Positions 5,152-12,843 of a DNA stretch of 37,426 nucleotides are shown piece after piece; the first letter of the stretch is position 1, and the number at the start of each line of letters is the position of its first letter. The stretch is from IMG/VR virus record IMGVR_UViG_3300024273_001986, positions 1-37,426 of that record, one strand, 5' to 3'. Under the pieces are notes generated by a model that did not search any database, was not told the origin of the DNA, and worked only from the letters and a program-made list of their open reading frames with translations. Made by a program: the position numbers and the translations under genes. The DNA is from a virus.

Positions 5152-7047
5152 TTAATTGTATAATAATTTTATTAAATCTCCGAATATATTACCGTCTTTA
5201 ACCTCAACTGTCTGCTCAAATTCTTTTCCATCTAAAACTTTAGATAATATTGAAGACTTTTGATTTAAAAGCTTTTCTATATCTTCGTCAATTGTATCTT
5301 GACATATAAGTCTTATGATTTGTATTTTGTCAGACGTAGAAGATGCTCTGTGTATTCTGTCTTCTGCCTGCTCTCTATCTGCACTAGTCCATGGTTGGTC
5401 AATGAATATTGAAATACTTGCCGATGTAAGCGTTATACCGACTCCTGCTGCGCCTATCGTCCCAGAGAAGACCTTGACATTGTCATCTGTCATAAAAGCC
5501 TCTACAGCCTCTTCTTTTTTGTTTGCATTAATATCTCCATTAAATATAACTGCTTTATCTCCGAATTTATTAGCAACTTCGTAAGAAATACCTTTGTACT
5601 GACTAAAAACAACAACCTTCTCGTCTCCATCAATAATGTCTTGAATAAATTCAAATGCTCTTTTCATTTTTATTTCGGAAGTAAACTGTTTTAGCTTTTG
5701 AATCCTAGTTAGGTGATTCATTCTATTGTCGACTTCCTGGTCATCTTGAGCACCCTCTTCTTTTATGCCTTTTTTGATTTTATTATATTCTCTCGCCTCT
5801 ATAGGACTAAGCTCTACAGGTATGGCTGTATAAGTTTTTGGAGGTAAATGTTTTAGGATATCTTTCTTTAACCTCCTAAGAAAAAAAGGTGATATTTTTT
5901 CAAACAATTCATCTAAATTAGATGCTCCGTCATAATTCCATCCAAAGTTATTTTTTTCTGCAGCACAATATCTAACGCCAAAAGAGTGTGCATTACTCCA
6001 CTCTTCTGGGTATAGGAAGTTTAGAAGCGAAAAGAACTCGTAAGGCCTACTTTTTATTGCAGTACCTGTCAATAGAAGTTTTTGAGGAATATCTTTTAGA
6101 GTTTTCTTTGCTAATTTAGTTCTGTCTGCGGAGTTGTTTTTTATGTAATGAGCTTCATCCATTATTAAAATCTCATAATCTTCAACATTTAAAACTGCTC
6201 CCATTTTATCTGGTGTAAATGTGACATTTTTGGTTGCCCTTGAATTTACCATACCTCTTACTCCGCAATTAGGGCAAACTTTGTCTTTATATCTTTTTTT
6301 ACTATTTCTACCCTTCCATCCACAGAATACGTTTTTACATGTGTGAGACATTTCTATGGTTATGTATGTATCCAAGGAACTGTAGCTCATAATGTGAAAC
6401 ATAGACTCATCCTTAGGGTGGTTAGTTTTCTTAGATTTTTTGGTCGGCTTCCACTTGTATACAAAAGCTTTCTCTTTTGTGAACTTAAGTATCTCATTAC
6501 GCCAATTTAGTCTTAGATTTGCAGGACATACAATTAAGGTTTTCTTCTTCTTCCAGCAAGCATATGTCATTGCAGCAGCAGTTTTTCCAACTCCTGGCTG
6601 GTCGCCCAACAAAGACCTTCCGTTACAAGCGTCAAAAAATATAGCAGCCTGTTTTTGGTAGTCATAAGGCTCTATGTTCATAAATGAAAAATCAACCTTA
6701 GACGTATCTATATTATTAGTTTTTACTGATAATGCTTTAAGTAAAGACTCTTGCCTCTTAATAAAATTCTTTCTCAACAATTCTACCTCTTCAGAGGTTA
6801 AGTTGTTGAACTTAAAAGGCATTCCATTATCTTTTATAAAAGAAATCACTTTACCTATGTAACCAGAAGACACTATTCTGTACCAACTTTCATAGCCAGT
6901 GCCATCAGGATTTTGAATGTAGTCAACATTAATCTTTCTCTGGTCTTCTGGGAATCCTTTAATAAAATCACTTAAATTTTTTCTATAATTATATTCTACC
7001 TTATAGTTTGATTTAAGTTTTGTTATAACTATGGGGTTTGTGCTCAT
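5152..7047 (-). CDS. SNF2-family DNA helicase/ATPase with zinc insert
   Basis: A 631-residue SNF2/Superfamily 2 ATPase. YDYQKQAAIFF near 128-138 is the Q-like motif. Walker A GDQPGVGKTA is at 148-157, LIVCPANL near 171-178 is motif Ia, MDEAH 296-300 is motif II and LLTGTA near 325-330 is motif III. A Cys4 zinc insert lies between motifs Ia and II (C237, C242, C258, C261). The C-terminal lobe has VFSQYKG, GVGITLTSA and DREQAEDRIHRASS (motif VI). It probably remodels DNA or protein-DNA complexes in phage recombination or replication, a role held in T4 by UvsW and similar helicases. The start is set at ATG 7047 (MSTNPIVITK); the longer frame to 7185 would run through the divergent promoter and into the next gene. 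Confidence 0.93.
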   Translation of the reverse strand: MSTNPIVITKLKSNYKVEYNYRKNLSDFIKGFPEDQRKINVDYIQNPDGTGYESWYRIVSSGYIGKVISFIKDNGMPFKFNNLTSEEVELLRKNFIKRQESLLKALSVKTNNIDTSKVDFSFMNIEPYDYQKQAAIFFDACNGRSLLGDQPGVGKTAAAMTYACWKKKKTLIVCPANLRLNWRNEILKFTKEKAFVYKWKPTKKSKKTNHPKDESMFHIMSYSSLDTYITIEMSHTCKNVFCGWKGRNSKKRYKDKVCPNCGVRGMVNSRATKNVTFTPDKMGAVLNVEDYEILIMDEAHYIKNNSADRTKLAKKTLKDIPQKLLLTGTAIKSRPYEFFSLLNFLYPEEWSNAHSFGVRYCAAEKNNFGWNYDGASNLDELFEKISPFFLRRLKKDILKHLPPKTYTAIPVELSPIEAREYNKIKKGIKEEGAQDDQEVDNRMNHLTRIQKLKQFTSEIKMKRAFEFIQDIIDGDEKVVVFSQYKGISYEVANKFGDKAVIFNGDINANKKEEAVEAFMTDDNVKVFSGTIGAAGVGITLTSASISIFIDQPWTSADREQAEDRIHRASSTSDKIQIIRLICQDTIDEDIEKLLNQKSSILSKVLDGKEFEQTVEVKDGNIFGDLIKLLYN

Positions 7048-7119
7048 AATATTGCAATTTACAAGAAAAAAAGAAAAATTCCTATATTTATAGTTAAGAA
7101 TTTTTACAAAAATACAAAC
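7048..7119. promoter_or_regulatory. Divergent intergenic region with ATATTTAT motif
   Basis: 72 nt between the helicase start (minus) and the next plus gene. It contains ATATTTATAGTTA at 7084-7096 on the plus strand, 28 nt before ATG 7120, matching the motif seen ahead of several other plus-strand genes. Confidence 0.4.
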
Positions 7120-7467
7120 ATGAAAATTAATAAAGAAATTATTAGGCAACTTATAAGAGAGTCTTACGAAGAAATGGCGGCACAAGAAGAGGTTAAAGCT
7201 TCAGAGAGCATATTTGACAGTAAGCCTGGTGAAACTGTAATACTGAACTTTGAAGGGGTAACTGTAAAGATGGAAAGACAGTTAGATGATTTATTTAAAA
7301 TAGTAGATGCTGCAGAAAGCGAAAAACTTAAAGATGGTGACTATGTAAAGATTCAAGGAAATGACAGCCTTACTACAGGTAAAAGCTTTAAGTTCTTGAT
7401 ATATAGAGAGACTCCTCTAAAATATGAAACTAACCCATTAGAGAGTTGGAAGATTATTAAAAATTAA
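7120..7467 (+). CDS. Hypothetical protein with N-terminal amphipathic tag
   Basis: 115 residues. The N-terminal helix MKINKEIIRQLIRESYEEM has the I-x-x-L-I-R-E form common at the N-terminus of small T4-like phage proteins from marine metagenomes (recalled, unverified). Residues 30-115 look like a small beta-rich domain (GETVILNFEGVTVKM, DGDYVKIQGNDS). No family recognised. Convergent with the next minus gene, with a 4-nt TTAA overlap of the two stops. Confidence 0.7.
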   Translation: MKINKEIIRQLIRESYEEMAAQEEVKASESIFDSKPGETVILNFEGVTVKMERQLDDLFKIVDAAESEKLKDGDYVKIQGNDSLTTGKSFKFLIYRETPLKYETNPLESWKIIKN

Positions 7468-7736
7468 TTTCCAAATCTATTCCACCAATCTAATCTAACT
7501 AAATTCTTGTATATTGATAGTGGCTGTAGAGTTATGCCTATAGTAAAGCCATAAGATGCTATGAATCCCATTATTGCAGGATACAATGGCATTCCATAAT
7601 TATATTCCTCTATAAGAAGAGGTGTAATATAACACGATTGAATTACACCAATTATAGTTAATAACACTTTTAGCTTGCCTCTTTTATGTTCTGTAAATAG
7701 CCACTTGAAGTATGTGGGATTTTTTTTGTTTTTCAT
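7464..7736 (-). CDS. Small membrane protein (two helices)
   Basis: 90 residues with a basic N-terminus (MKNKKNPTYFKW...KRGK) and two hydrophobic segments: about 25-42 (VLLTIIGVIQSCYITPLLI) and 50-70 (LYPAIMGFIASYGFTIGITL). Topology suits a holin or spanin-like accessory of the lysis genes upstream, but no signature decides it. Confidence 0.65.
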   Translation of the reverse strand: MKNKKNPTYFKWLFTEHKRGKLKVLLTIIGVIQSCYITPLLIEEYNYGMPLYPAIMGFIASYGFTIGITLQPLSIYKNLVRLDWWNRFGN

Positions 7737-7763
7737 TTTTATAAATTTTTATTAAATAAAATA

Positions 7764-7786
7764 CCCATCAACATAATGTTGATGGG
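7764..7786 (-). terminator. Hairpin between two minus-strand genes, probable terminator
   Basis: CCCATCAAC/GTTGATGGG, 9-bp perfect stem with 5-nt loop (ATAAT on plus). On the minus strand it follows the gene ending at 7814 and is followed by TATTTTATTT. The run of T is interrupted, so termination may be partial. Confidence 0.5.
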
Positions 7787-7813
7787 TCAATAGTTTTCAG
7801 TAAATTAAAAAGT

Positions 7814-8086
7814 CTATTTCTTCTTTGGGGCAGCCTTTTTTGTTGCAGGTTTCTTAGCTGCAAGTTTCTTAGTTGCAGGTTTCTTAGTTGCAGGTTTTTT
7901 TGCAATTGGCTTCACCTCTTCTGATACAACCATCGATTTCAATGATTTTACTAAAGAATTAAGAGCCCAACCTAAGGCTATACCTGCATATAGTTTGTAG
8001 CCATAAATTAAAAGTGCTACACCTAACAATCCAGTTGCAGCTATGTCAATCCACCAAGATTTCAAAATTGTAATAATTGTTTTCAT
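7814..8086 (-). CDS. Membrane protein with histone H1-like Lys/Ala/Pro tail
   Basis: 90 residues. Residues 1-50 hold one or two hydrophobic helices (IDIAATGLLGVALLIYGYKLYAGIALGWAL). Residues 58-90 are a low-complexity tail of repeated KKPATKKPATKK-like units ending AAPKKK, very similar to histone H1 or HU-tail repeats. A short linker (SMVVSEEVKPIA) separates them. It may be a holin-like protein with a strongly basic cytoplasmic tail, or a membrane tether for DNA. The tail is also visible as imperfect 15-21 nt repeats at the DNA level. Confidence 0.7.
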   Translation of the reverse strand: MKTIITILKSWWIDIAATGLLGVALLIYGYKLYAGIALGWALNSLVKSLKSMVVSEEVKPIAKKPATKKPATKKLAAKKPATKKAAPKKK

Positions 8087-8096
8087 TTTTTTGTTT

Positions 8097-8615
8097 TTAT
8101 TTATTATATCCAGCCAACCTTTTCATTCTTTCGTAGTTGGATTTGATGGTATTTCTTCTATTTTTTACCATTCTAGATTCGTTTATTGGCATCTTCTCTC
8201 CTTCTGGAGAAGTCTCTGCGGGCCCACCTAACTGTTCTATTTCATCTCCATCTGTACCTAACATAACTTGGTCACCTGTCTCTTCTGCATCTGCTTCATA
8301 CTCAACATCTCTAACAACTTGATTTAACTTGTCATAAAACACTTGATATATATCTTGGATATTTTTAAGTATATCTTTGTTTTTATCGTTAATTACAAAA
8401 TGTGCGTCTAATATTTTAACACCATTAATTAGAGAAAACTCCCAAGATAAACTATAGTCATTTTCCAAAAGAACAGTTCCAGACCAATTGGCATCTTGAC
8501 CACTGTACCCTTTGTATATTGATAGTTGATTAAATTTAACTGCATAGTCTCCAATTTTTTGAGTAAATTGTTTCTGCAAGTCTTGTATTTCTGCCTGTGT
8601 GATTTCAGCTGTCAT
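8097..8615 (-). CDS. Hypothetical protein with C-terminal YxRMKxLAG motif
   Basis: 172 residues from ATG 8615 (MTAEITQAEIQDLQKQF); the frame extends to 8663 but would overlap the upstream gene. The N-terminal 40 residues are a coiled-coil-like helix, a beta-rich middle follows (SGTVLLENDYSLSWEFSLINGV), then an acidic linker (YEADAEETGDQVMLGTDGDE), and the C-terminus is basic: RRNTIKSNYERMKRLAGYNK. The final motif matches those in four other unrelated proteins here. No known family. Confidence 0.7.
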   Translation of the reverse strand: MTAEITQAEIQDLQKQFTQKIGDYAVKFNQLSIYKGYSGQDANWSGTVLLENDYSLSWEFSLINGVKILDAHFVINDKNKDILKNIQDIYQVFYDKLNQVVRDVEYEADAEETGDQVMLGTDGDEIEQLGGPAETSPEGEKMPINESRMVKNRRNTIKSNYERMKRLAGYNK

Positions 8616-8616
8616 T

Positions 8617-8835
8617 TTAATGTTTTTTTTTATTTTTTCCTCCGTAAAATAGTATATTGTCAAAATCTTCTTCTGTCATACTTTTTTTTGGCACTTTTCC
8701 TTTTGATTCAGAAGCAACAACGTTAGACTCTTCCACCTCTGTTGCGACTTCTTTCGTAGGCTCCTTGGATGTCATGTCTGAAAAAACTTTTGACACCTCT
8801 AAATCTATTAAATCTTTTAACTCTTGCTTCTTCAT
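8617..8835 (-). CDS. Small hypothetical protein
   Basis: 72 residues, charged, with no membrane segment. An N-terminal amphipathic helix (MKKQELKDLIDLEVSKVF), a low-complexity E/V/S/K middle, and SMTEEDFDNILFYGGKNKKKH at the end. It sits 1 nt after the upstream gene's stop and just before the next start, so it is part of the 9046-7814 operon. Function unknown. Confidence 0.62.
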   Translation of the reverse strand: MKKQELKDLIDLEVSKVFSDMTSKEPTKEVATEVEESNVVASESKGKVPKKSMTEEDFDNILFYGGKNKKKH

Positions 8836-8836
8836 A

Positions 8837-9046
8837 CTAAATGTTATTTACCCAAAAACTCTTCTTTTCCCAGAAAAACTTATATTGCTTTATCATCATC
8901 TTTTTAACAATGTCTCTAACATCTTCTTTATTTAAAATGTTAGCGTTATTTAAAGCTCTTTCCATTTCAGATTTAACAATTTTCTTAACCTCCGTTTTAG
9001 TTAGGGGTTTGTTGGTAGATTCCGATATTACATAAAAGTCTTTCAT
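8837..9046 (-). CDS. Small hypothetical protein
   Basis: 69 residues, basic and helical. LTKTEVKKIVKSEMERAL (about 16-33) is an amphipathic segment similar to tags on other small proteins here. An ATATTTAT motif on the minus strand (9059-9052) lies 5 nt upstream of the start, so any transcript from it would be nearly leaderless, or the true start is downstream. First gene of the small operon that runs to 7814. Confidence 0.6.
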   Translation of the reverse strand: MKDFYVISESTNKPLTKTEVKKIVKSEMERALNNANILNKEDVRDIVKKMMIKQYKFFWEKKSFWVNNI

Positions 9047-9080
9047 ATATAATAAATATGAACTAAAAATTAACTATTGA

Positions 9081-10052
9081 CTAAAGATTTTTCAGCATGT
9101 CTACTAAACGTGGACAGGGATACATATCATATTTGTCTTTTCTGACGCTTGTGTGGCTCCACAACCCTTTCACTCTTCCATGATATGCATCGGCATTAAA
9201 TTCAAATGCATCCTTAGGGTCAACTCCATCTTTTAAAAGTTGTGGTATACCTGCTTTTATATCTATTTTCGGATAAATCCTTGCAACGTGCTTAATCAAA
9301 AGTCTTAGAGATTCAATTTGTTCTGGCGTGTATGCGTGCCAGTATTGATGTCCTCTAAATTTATAGCCTAAATCACAAACCATACTTTCGGGCACTTCCA
9401 CATTTACATAGTTATAATACTTGTCCCCCTTTTTAACTGCATAACCAAAATTGTTAACCTCGACTGCAGAAGAGTACTTTGACATATTAAAATTACCCAC
9501 TTTACCTAAGTGCCAACCTATGTAATCGTCTGGGAAGCATTCTACAACTTCTCCATTGTATTTATCATCTCCGTATTTTCCTTTTTTTATGCTCACTCCT
9601 CCAATGCAGTATTGAGTCGCAACCCTACCTCTTTCATCTCTATTCCATGAGTTTATAGTGTTATAAGGGTTGTTCCATCCTGCTGTGTGATGTATAAAAA
9701 AGTTTTCTGGCTCTATTTTACCATAAGTTCTTACATATTCGTCAGAGTCTAAATAAGCTCTATCAATCTCTAAGCCATCCTCTGTTGTATAAGAGCCTAG
9801 ATATTCTAACTTATTATCCTTATCGTTTGACTCGTCATAACCAAACCTATCAGTATCTGCATCTAAATTTTCTCCTATTAATTTTTTATAAGTTTTAGGA
9901 CCAACAATGCCATCCGCTGTCAAGCCTTTGGAGTTTTGATATTTTTTAACAGCTGCCTCCGTATATGCGCCAAATATTCCATCAGCTTTTAAGCCTAAAG
10001 CTTTTTGTATTTCTTTTACCTCATTTCCTTTGCTACCTTTTTTTATTATCAT
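9081..10052 (-). CDS. Endolysin: peptidoglycan-binding domain plus N-acetylmuramoyl-L-alanine amidase
   Basis: 323 residues. Residues 1-58 are a PG_binding_1 domain (KGSKGNEVKEIQKALG, KADGIFGAYTEAAVKKYQ, GLTADGIVGPKTYKKL). A linker of about 45 residues leads to an amidase_2/PGRP-type catalytic domain from about 115: FFIHHTAGW (zinc ligand H121 or H122), GWHLG near 179-183, FRGHQYWHAYTPEQIESL, and the second zinc site LWSHTSVRKDKYDMYPCPR (H300, C313). It cleaves the amide bond between MurNAc and the peptide stem for host lysis. No signal peptide, so export would need a holin; small membrane proteins at 7464-8086 and 87-299 are candidates. It follows the gene at 10054 by 1 nt. Confidence 0.93.
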   Translation of the reverse strand: MIIKKGSKGNEVKEIQKALGLKADGIFGAYTEAAVKKYQNSKGLTADGIVGPKTYKKLIGENLDADTDRFGYDESNDKDNKLEYLGSYTTEDGLEIDRAYLDSDEYVRTYGKIEPENFFIHHTAGWNNPYNTINSWNRDERGRVATQYCIGGVSIKKGKYGDDKYNGEVVECFPDDYIGWHLGKVGNFNMSKYSSAVEVNNFGYAVKKGDKYYNYVNVEVPESMVCDLGYKFRGHQYWHAYTPEQIESLRLLIKHVARIYPKIDIKAGIPQLLKDGVDPKDAFEFNADAYHGRVKGLWSHTSVRKDKYDMYPCPRLVDMLKNL

Positions 10053-10053
10053 T

Positions 10054-10482
10054 TTATCTTAAATTTTCATTTACACTAATAACACCACACATTCTTTTTA
10101 ACTTATCCTTGTATCCTTCAAAAATCTTACCTTCAGAAATCATTGATGAATCGCACTTAATAATAAATTCAGATAATTCTTGTGCAAACTCTTCTAAATG
10201 ATTTTTCTTAAAATCTTCAATAAAGTCATAATCGTTTACACTTTCAGAAAGTTCATTAATAAACACAATTCCTTCAGCACCATTTACACAACTAAAAGAA
10301 GCTTCGTTTAATTTTTTGTTTTTATTTTTAGTAACATTAAAGTTTATTGTACCTTCACTTATATGTCCTGACAATAAATAATTATCATCATAAAAAATAT
10401 CTTTATATGACATTTCAACATTCACAAAAGGCTTATCTTTTATTAGTTTAGTATTTATTTTATATGAAGATTTTGACATCAT
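10054..10482 (-). CDS. Hypothetical protein with C-terminal YxxxLKxMxG motif
   Basis: 142 residues. Beta-rich N-terminal half (TKLIKDKPFVNVEMSYKDIF, GTINFNVTKN), helical middle, and C-terminus EGYKDKLKRMCGVISVNENLR, which carries the same short motif as the proteins ending at 8097 and starting at 11882, 12262 and 15544. Start is ATG 10482 or 10479 (tandem ATGATG), overlapping the upstream stop. No family recognised. Confidence 0.7.
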   Translation of the reverse strand: MMSKSSYKINTKLIKDKPFVNVEMSYKDIFYDDNYLLSGHISEGTINFNVTKNKNKKLNEASFSCVNGAEGIVFINELSESVNDYDFIEDFKKNHLEEFAQELSEFIIKCDSSMISEGKIFEGYKDKLKRMCGVISVNENLR

Positions 10483-11198
10483 TTTTCCAGAGTTAATTTA
10501 TAAACTTTTCCGTCTATTTTCACTTTGTTTTTAGCTACTATTTCTGCTTTTTTAACATTCTTACTTTCCATTATCAAACCACCTTTAGCTTTTGAAAGTT
10601 CCATTATTACGTTTTTAATCATATCCTTTGAAACCTTTTTTGCAACTTCTGTTATTTTATCAGTAAGCTCCGCATCAGTAAGTTGAGTTTCTGTTATGGG
10701 TTGAGAAAAAGTCTGTTGAGGTTGAGCAAAGTGAGAGCCTTGATTTACTTCACCCTGCTTTTCTTCAAGTCTCTGCTTTAGTCTACTTCTAATGTCTACA
10801 TTTTGTGGGCCAAAATCTGAAACATCCGAAGATACACTTGTTTGACTTGTTGGTAAAGAACCTCCTCCGTACATCATATTTTCTAACATAGATGCTTCTG
10901 AATTAGACTTTGGAGTAAAGCTGCTAAGTGCTGGTGCATCTTTTGTTTTCTCGTTTGGATTTTTACCTACCTTAGGAACTGGTATACTTGCTGGCATTGA
11001 CGATGTCTTTTCAGACTTCTCTATGAACTGCTGAAAGTTATTTTTTAAAGAACCGTTTCTTATTTGTTCCATTTTTGAAGCCATTTCAGGATTTCTAGAT
11101 ACTACTCCTGGGTTGGTCATAGGAGTTACGGGTTTTGGTATTCCCATTTCTGCAAACCTTTGTTGCATTTCTTTTTTTGTATTTCCTTTATTACTCAT
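10479..11198 (-). CDS. Hypothetical protein, largely disordered
   Basis: 239 residues rich in Ser, Pro, Lys, Gln and Met. The N-terminus MSNKGNTKKEMQQRFAEMG is basic, and residues 60-170 are low complexity (PASIPVPKVG, SQTSVSSDVSDFG). The ordered C-terminus has a helix (ELTDKITEVAKKVSKDMIKNV) and a short beta pair (KNKVKIDGKVYKLTLEK). Such layouts occur in phage head-associated or scaffolding proteins, but that is only a guess. It overlaps the upstream gene by 8 nt. Confidence 0.68.
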   Translation of the reverse strand: MSNKGNTKKEMQQRFAEMGIPKPVTPMTNPGVVSRNPEMASKMEQIRNGSLKNNFQQFIEKSEKTSSMPASIPVPKVGKNPNEKTKDAPALSSFTPKSNSEASMLENMMYGGGSLPTSQTSVSSDVSDFGPQNVDIRSRLKQRLEEKQGEVNQGSHFAQPQQTFSQPITETQLTDAELTDKITEVAKKVSKDMIKNVIMELSKAKGGLIMESKNVKKAEIVAKNKVKIDGKVYKLTLEK

Positions 11199-11529
11199 AT
11201 TCTTCTTCTTTTATCATAGTAACACCTCGTACTATCCAGTCATAAATAGTCTTAATCTTATTATTTTGTATTAAATTTTCAAATAATTCAATTTCTTCTT
11301 CATACATTTCAGCCCTAACAGTCAGCACATTGCCTATCCTTCCATATTTTCTAAATTTTATTTTAGAATTTATGGATTCAAACATAATTTCCTTAAATTC
11401 AATATAGCTTTGCTGTTCTAGTTCTTGATAAGTAACTGCGAAGCCATAAAATTCTTCAAATTCATTCATTGAGCCTTTATATGCTAAATCTATTAAAACA
11501 TTTTTGGTATCTTTTCTATTTGCTTTCAT
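11191..11529 (-). CDS. Hypothetical protein
   Basis: 112 residues, soluble and acidic, alpha/beta (NVLTVRAEMYEEEIELFENLI). Ends in EEEYE. Overlaps the genes on both sides (14 nt upstream, 8 nt downstream), so it is tightly coupled in the 11806-9081 operon that ends with the endolysin. No family recognised. Confidence 0.68.
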   Translation of the reverse strand: MKANRKDTKNVLIDLAYKGSMNEFEEFYGFAVTYQELEQQSYIEFKEIMFESINSKIKFRKYGRIGNVLTVRAEMYEEEIELFENLIQNNKIKTIYDWIVRGVTMIKEEEYE

Positions 11530-11806
11530 ATAAAAATATTTCTACTTTTTCTTCATTCTTGTCCCACCAAGCGTAAAATTTGGGGTATATATTTATTTCG
11601 TTTATAAAAAAATTTTTTATTTCTTTTTCTATGTTTATTTTTTGAAATCTTGATTCTAAACCTTTTTTTGCCTCTATGATAACTTGGTCATTAGTGCTTA
11701 TGTTTGTCAGCTCTTTTTGAGAGCTGGAGAAGTCTCTTTTTAACCATTTTTTTATTTCATATGAAAAATGTTTTTGATTTTTAATTATCTGACTCCTTGT
11801 GTGCAT
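11516..11806 (-). CDS. Hypothetical protein, first gene of endolysin operon
   Basis: 96 residues, basic and helical, with a C-terminal beta/aromatic stretch (IYPKFYAWWDKNEEKVEIFLYES). No motif recognised. Starts at ATG 11806, downstream of the dyad at 11840-11870 shared with the divergent gene at 11882. Confidence 0.66.
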   Translation of the reverse strand: MHTRSQIIKNQKHFSYEIKKWLKRDFSSSQKELTNISTNDQVIIEAKKGLESRFQKINIEKEIKNFFINEINIYPKFYAWWDKNEEKVEIFLYESK

Positions 11807-11839
11807 TATGAAAACAATTTAACTTAAGAATGATAAAAG

Positions 11840-11870
11840 TAAAGTTTATTGATATTTATAATAAACTTTA
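11840..11870. promoter_or_regulatory. Inverted repeat around an ATATTTAT motif in a divergent promoter
   Basis: Perfect 11-bp arms TAAAGTTTATT (11840-11850) and AATAAACTTTA (11860-11870) flank a 9-nt spacer GATATTTAT (11851-11859) that contains the recurrent motif. It lies between minus gene 11806 and plus gene 11882 and is a good candidate operator or promoter. Confidence 0.5.
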
Positions 11871-11881
11871 GTTTAAATAGT

Positions 11882-12259
11882 ATGAATTTATCCGAATCTT
11901 ACATAGAAAGAATAAAGCTTCTATCTGGTGTGTTGTCCGAATCTGTTAGCATGTCTCAATACAATTATCAAATTAGAGACATTGGAGGTGATGTGTTTTA
12001 TAAAAAATTAAAAGATGATGAATGTTGGCAATTTACTAGTGAATTAGATTTTTGCAAAAACTCAAATAAAGACAATGTCATTGACTGGGTTAAACCAGAG
12101 GCAAATGATAAATATAAAGTAAAACAGGTAGAGATAAAACAAGACTTAAACTATCAGAAACATCCCATGGAAACATATAAAAGATATTTAGAAAATATAT
12201 GCCCCCCAGACTTTAAGGTAGAGATTGTTGGAAATCATATTAAAGTATCAAAAGACTAG
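11882..12259 (+). CDS. Hypothetical protein with N-terminal ESYIxRxKxLSG motif
   Basis: 125 residues from ATG 11882 (MNLSESYIERIKLLSGVLSES); an ATG at 11849 would start inside the dyad. The first 21 residues match the N-termini of the genes at 12262 and 15544, while the remainder (about 35-125) is unrelated and of unknown fold (GGDVFYKKLKDDECWQF, NHIKVSKD). VLSE/S resembles a phage prohead protease site (small-x-E), which is inference. It ends 2 nt before the next gene. Confidence 0.72.
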   Translation: MNLSESYIERIKLLSGVLSESVSMSQYNYQIRDIGGDVFYKKLKDDECWQFTSELDFCKNSNKDNVIDWVKPEANDKYKVKQVEIKQDLNYQKHPMETYKRYLENICPPDFKVEIVGNHIKVSKD

Positions 12260-12261
12260 AC

Positions 12262-12843
12262 ATGTTGTTAAGCGAAGAATATAAAAATAGAATAAAAAAA
12301 CTTTCAGGCATGATAGTGTGTGACAATTGCTATCACAGTTGGAATAAAGACAAAGGTGACAAGGACCCCAATTTATGTCATGTTTGTGGATTTGACTCGG
12401 AAAAAGATGAGTTTAGAGTAGAAGCCCTTAAAGATTGGTTAGTTGACAAATATGGAAGCCTAAAAGAGGCTTGGAGTAAAAAGTACAAGGATTCTATAAA
12501 TTGCAATAACCCAAAAGGATTTAGTCAGAAAGCTCATTGTAAATCAAAATCAGTTCAAGAAAATGTAGGCCCAGGCCCAAAAGACACAATGACGGCTTCT
12601 GATATTTATATGGATATGTTTAATCAAATGTTTGTATCTAATGATTTCAAGAAAAAATATGACCCAGAAGATGGAGAGTTTTGGTTTGATTCAGATTTTG
12701 ATATGATAAATCAAAAAAACTATTCAGACAAAGAGGATGAATTGGCAGATGAGGGAGATTTGGATAAAGAGGAAGTTAAAAGTATTGATAAAAAATACCA
12801 AAAAATGAAAAGAGCTTATAATTGGAAGAATTTTAAAAATTAA
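12262..12843 (+). CDS. Zinc-ribbon-like protein with N-terminal EYKxRIKKLSG motif and a PKGFSQKAHC module
   Basis: 193 residues. Residues 1-18 (MLLSEEYKNRIKKLSGMI) match the 11882 and 15544 N-termini. Next is a four-Cys zinc-ribbon-like segment, CDNC (about 20-23) and CHVC (about 39-42). Then comes CNNPKGFSQKAHCKSKS near residue 80, a short Cys-Cys module I recall from many marine T4-like phage proteins. The C-terminal 90 residues are acidic, ending with a Lys-rich tail (KYQKMKRAYNWKNFKN). Probably virion- or head-associated. The stop overlaps the convergent nuclease gene by 4 nt (TTAA). Confidence 0.75.
   Translation: MLLSEEYKNRIKKLSGMIVCDNCYHSWNKDKGDKDPNLCHVCGFDSEKDEFRVEALKDWLVDKYGSLKEAWSKKYKDSINCNNPKGFSQKAHCKSKSVQENVGPGPKDTMTASDIYMDMFNQMFVSNDFKKKYDPEDGEFWFDSDFDMINQKNYSDKEDELADEGDLDKEEVKSIDKKYQKMKRAYNWKNFKN

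Noticed and set aside
5152-7185. Longer helicase start at 7185
   Set aside because: The extra 46 residues read through the divergent promoter and the start of the opposite gene, and are rich in Phe/Asn without homology features.
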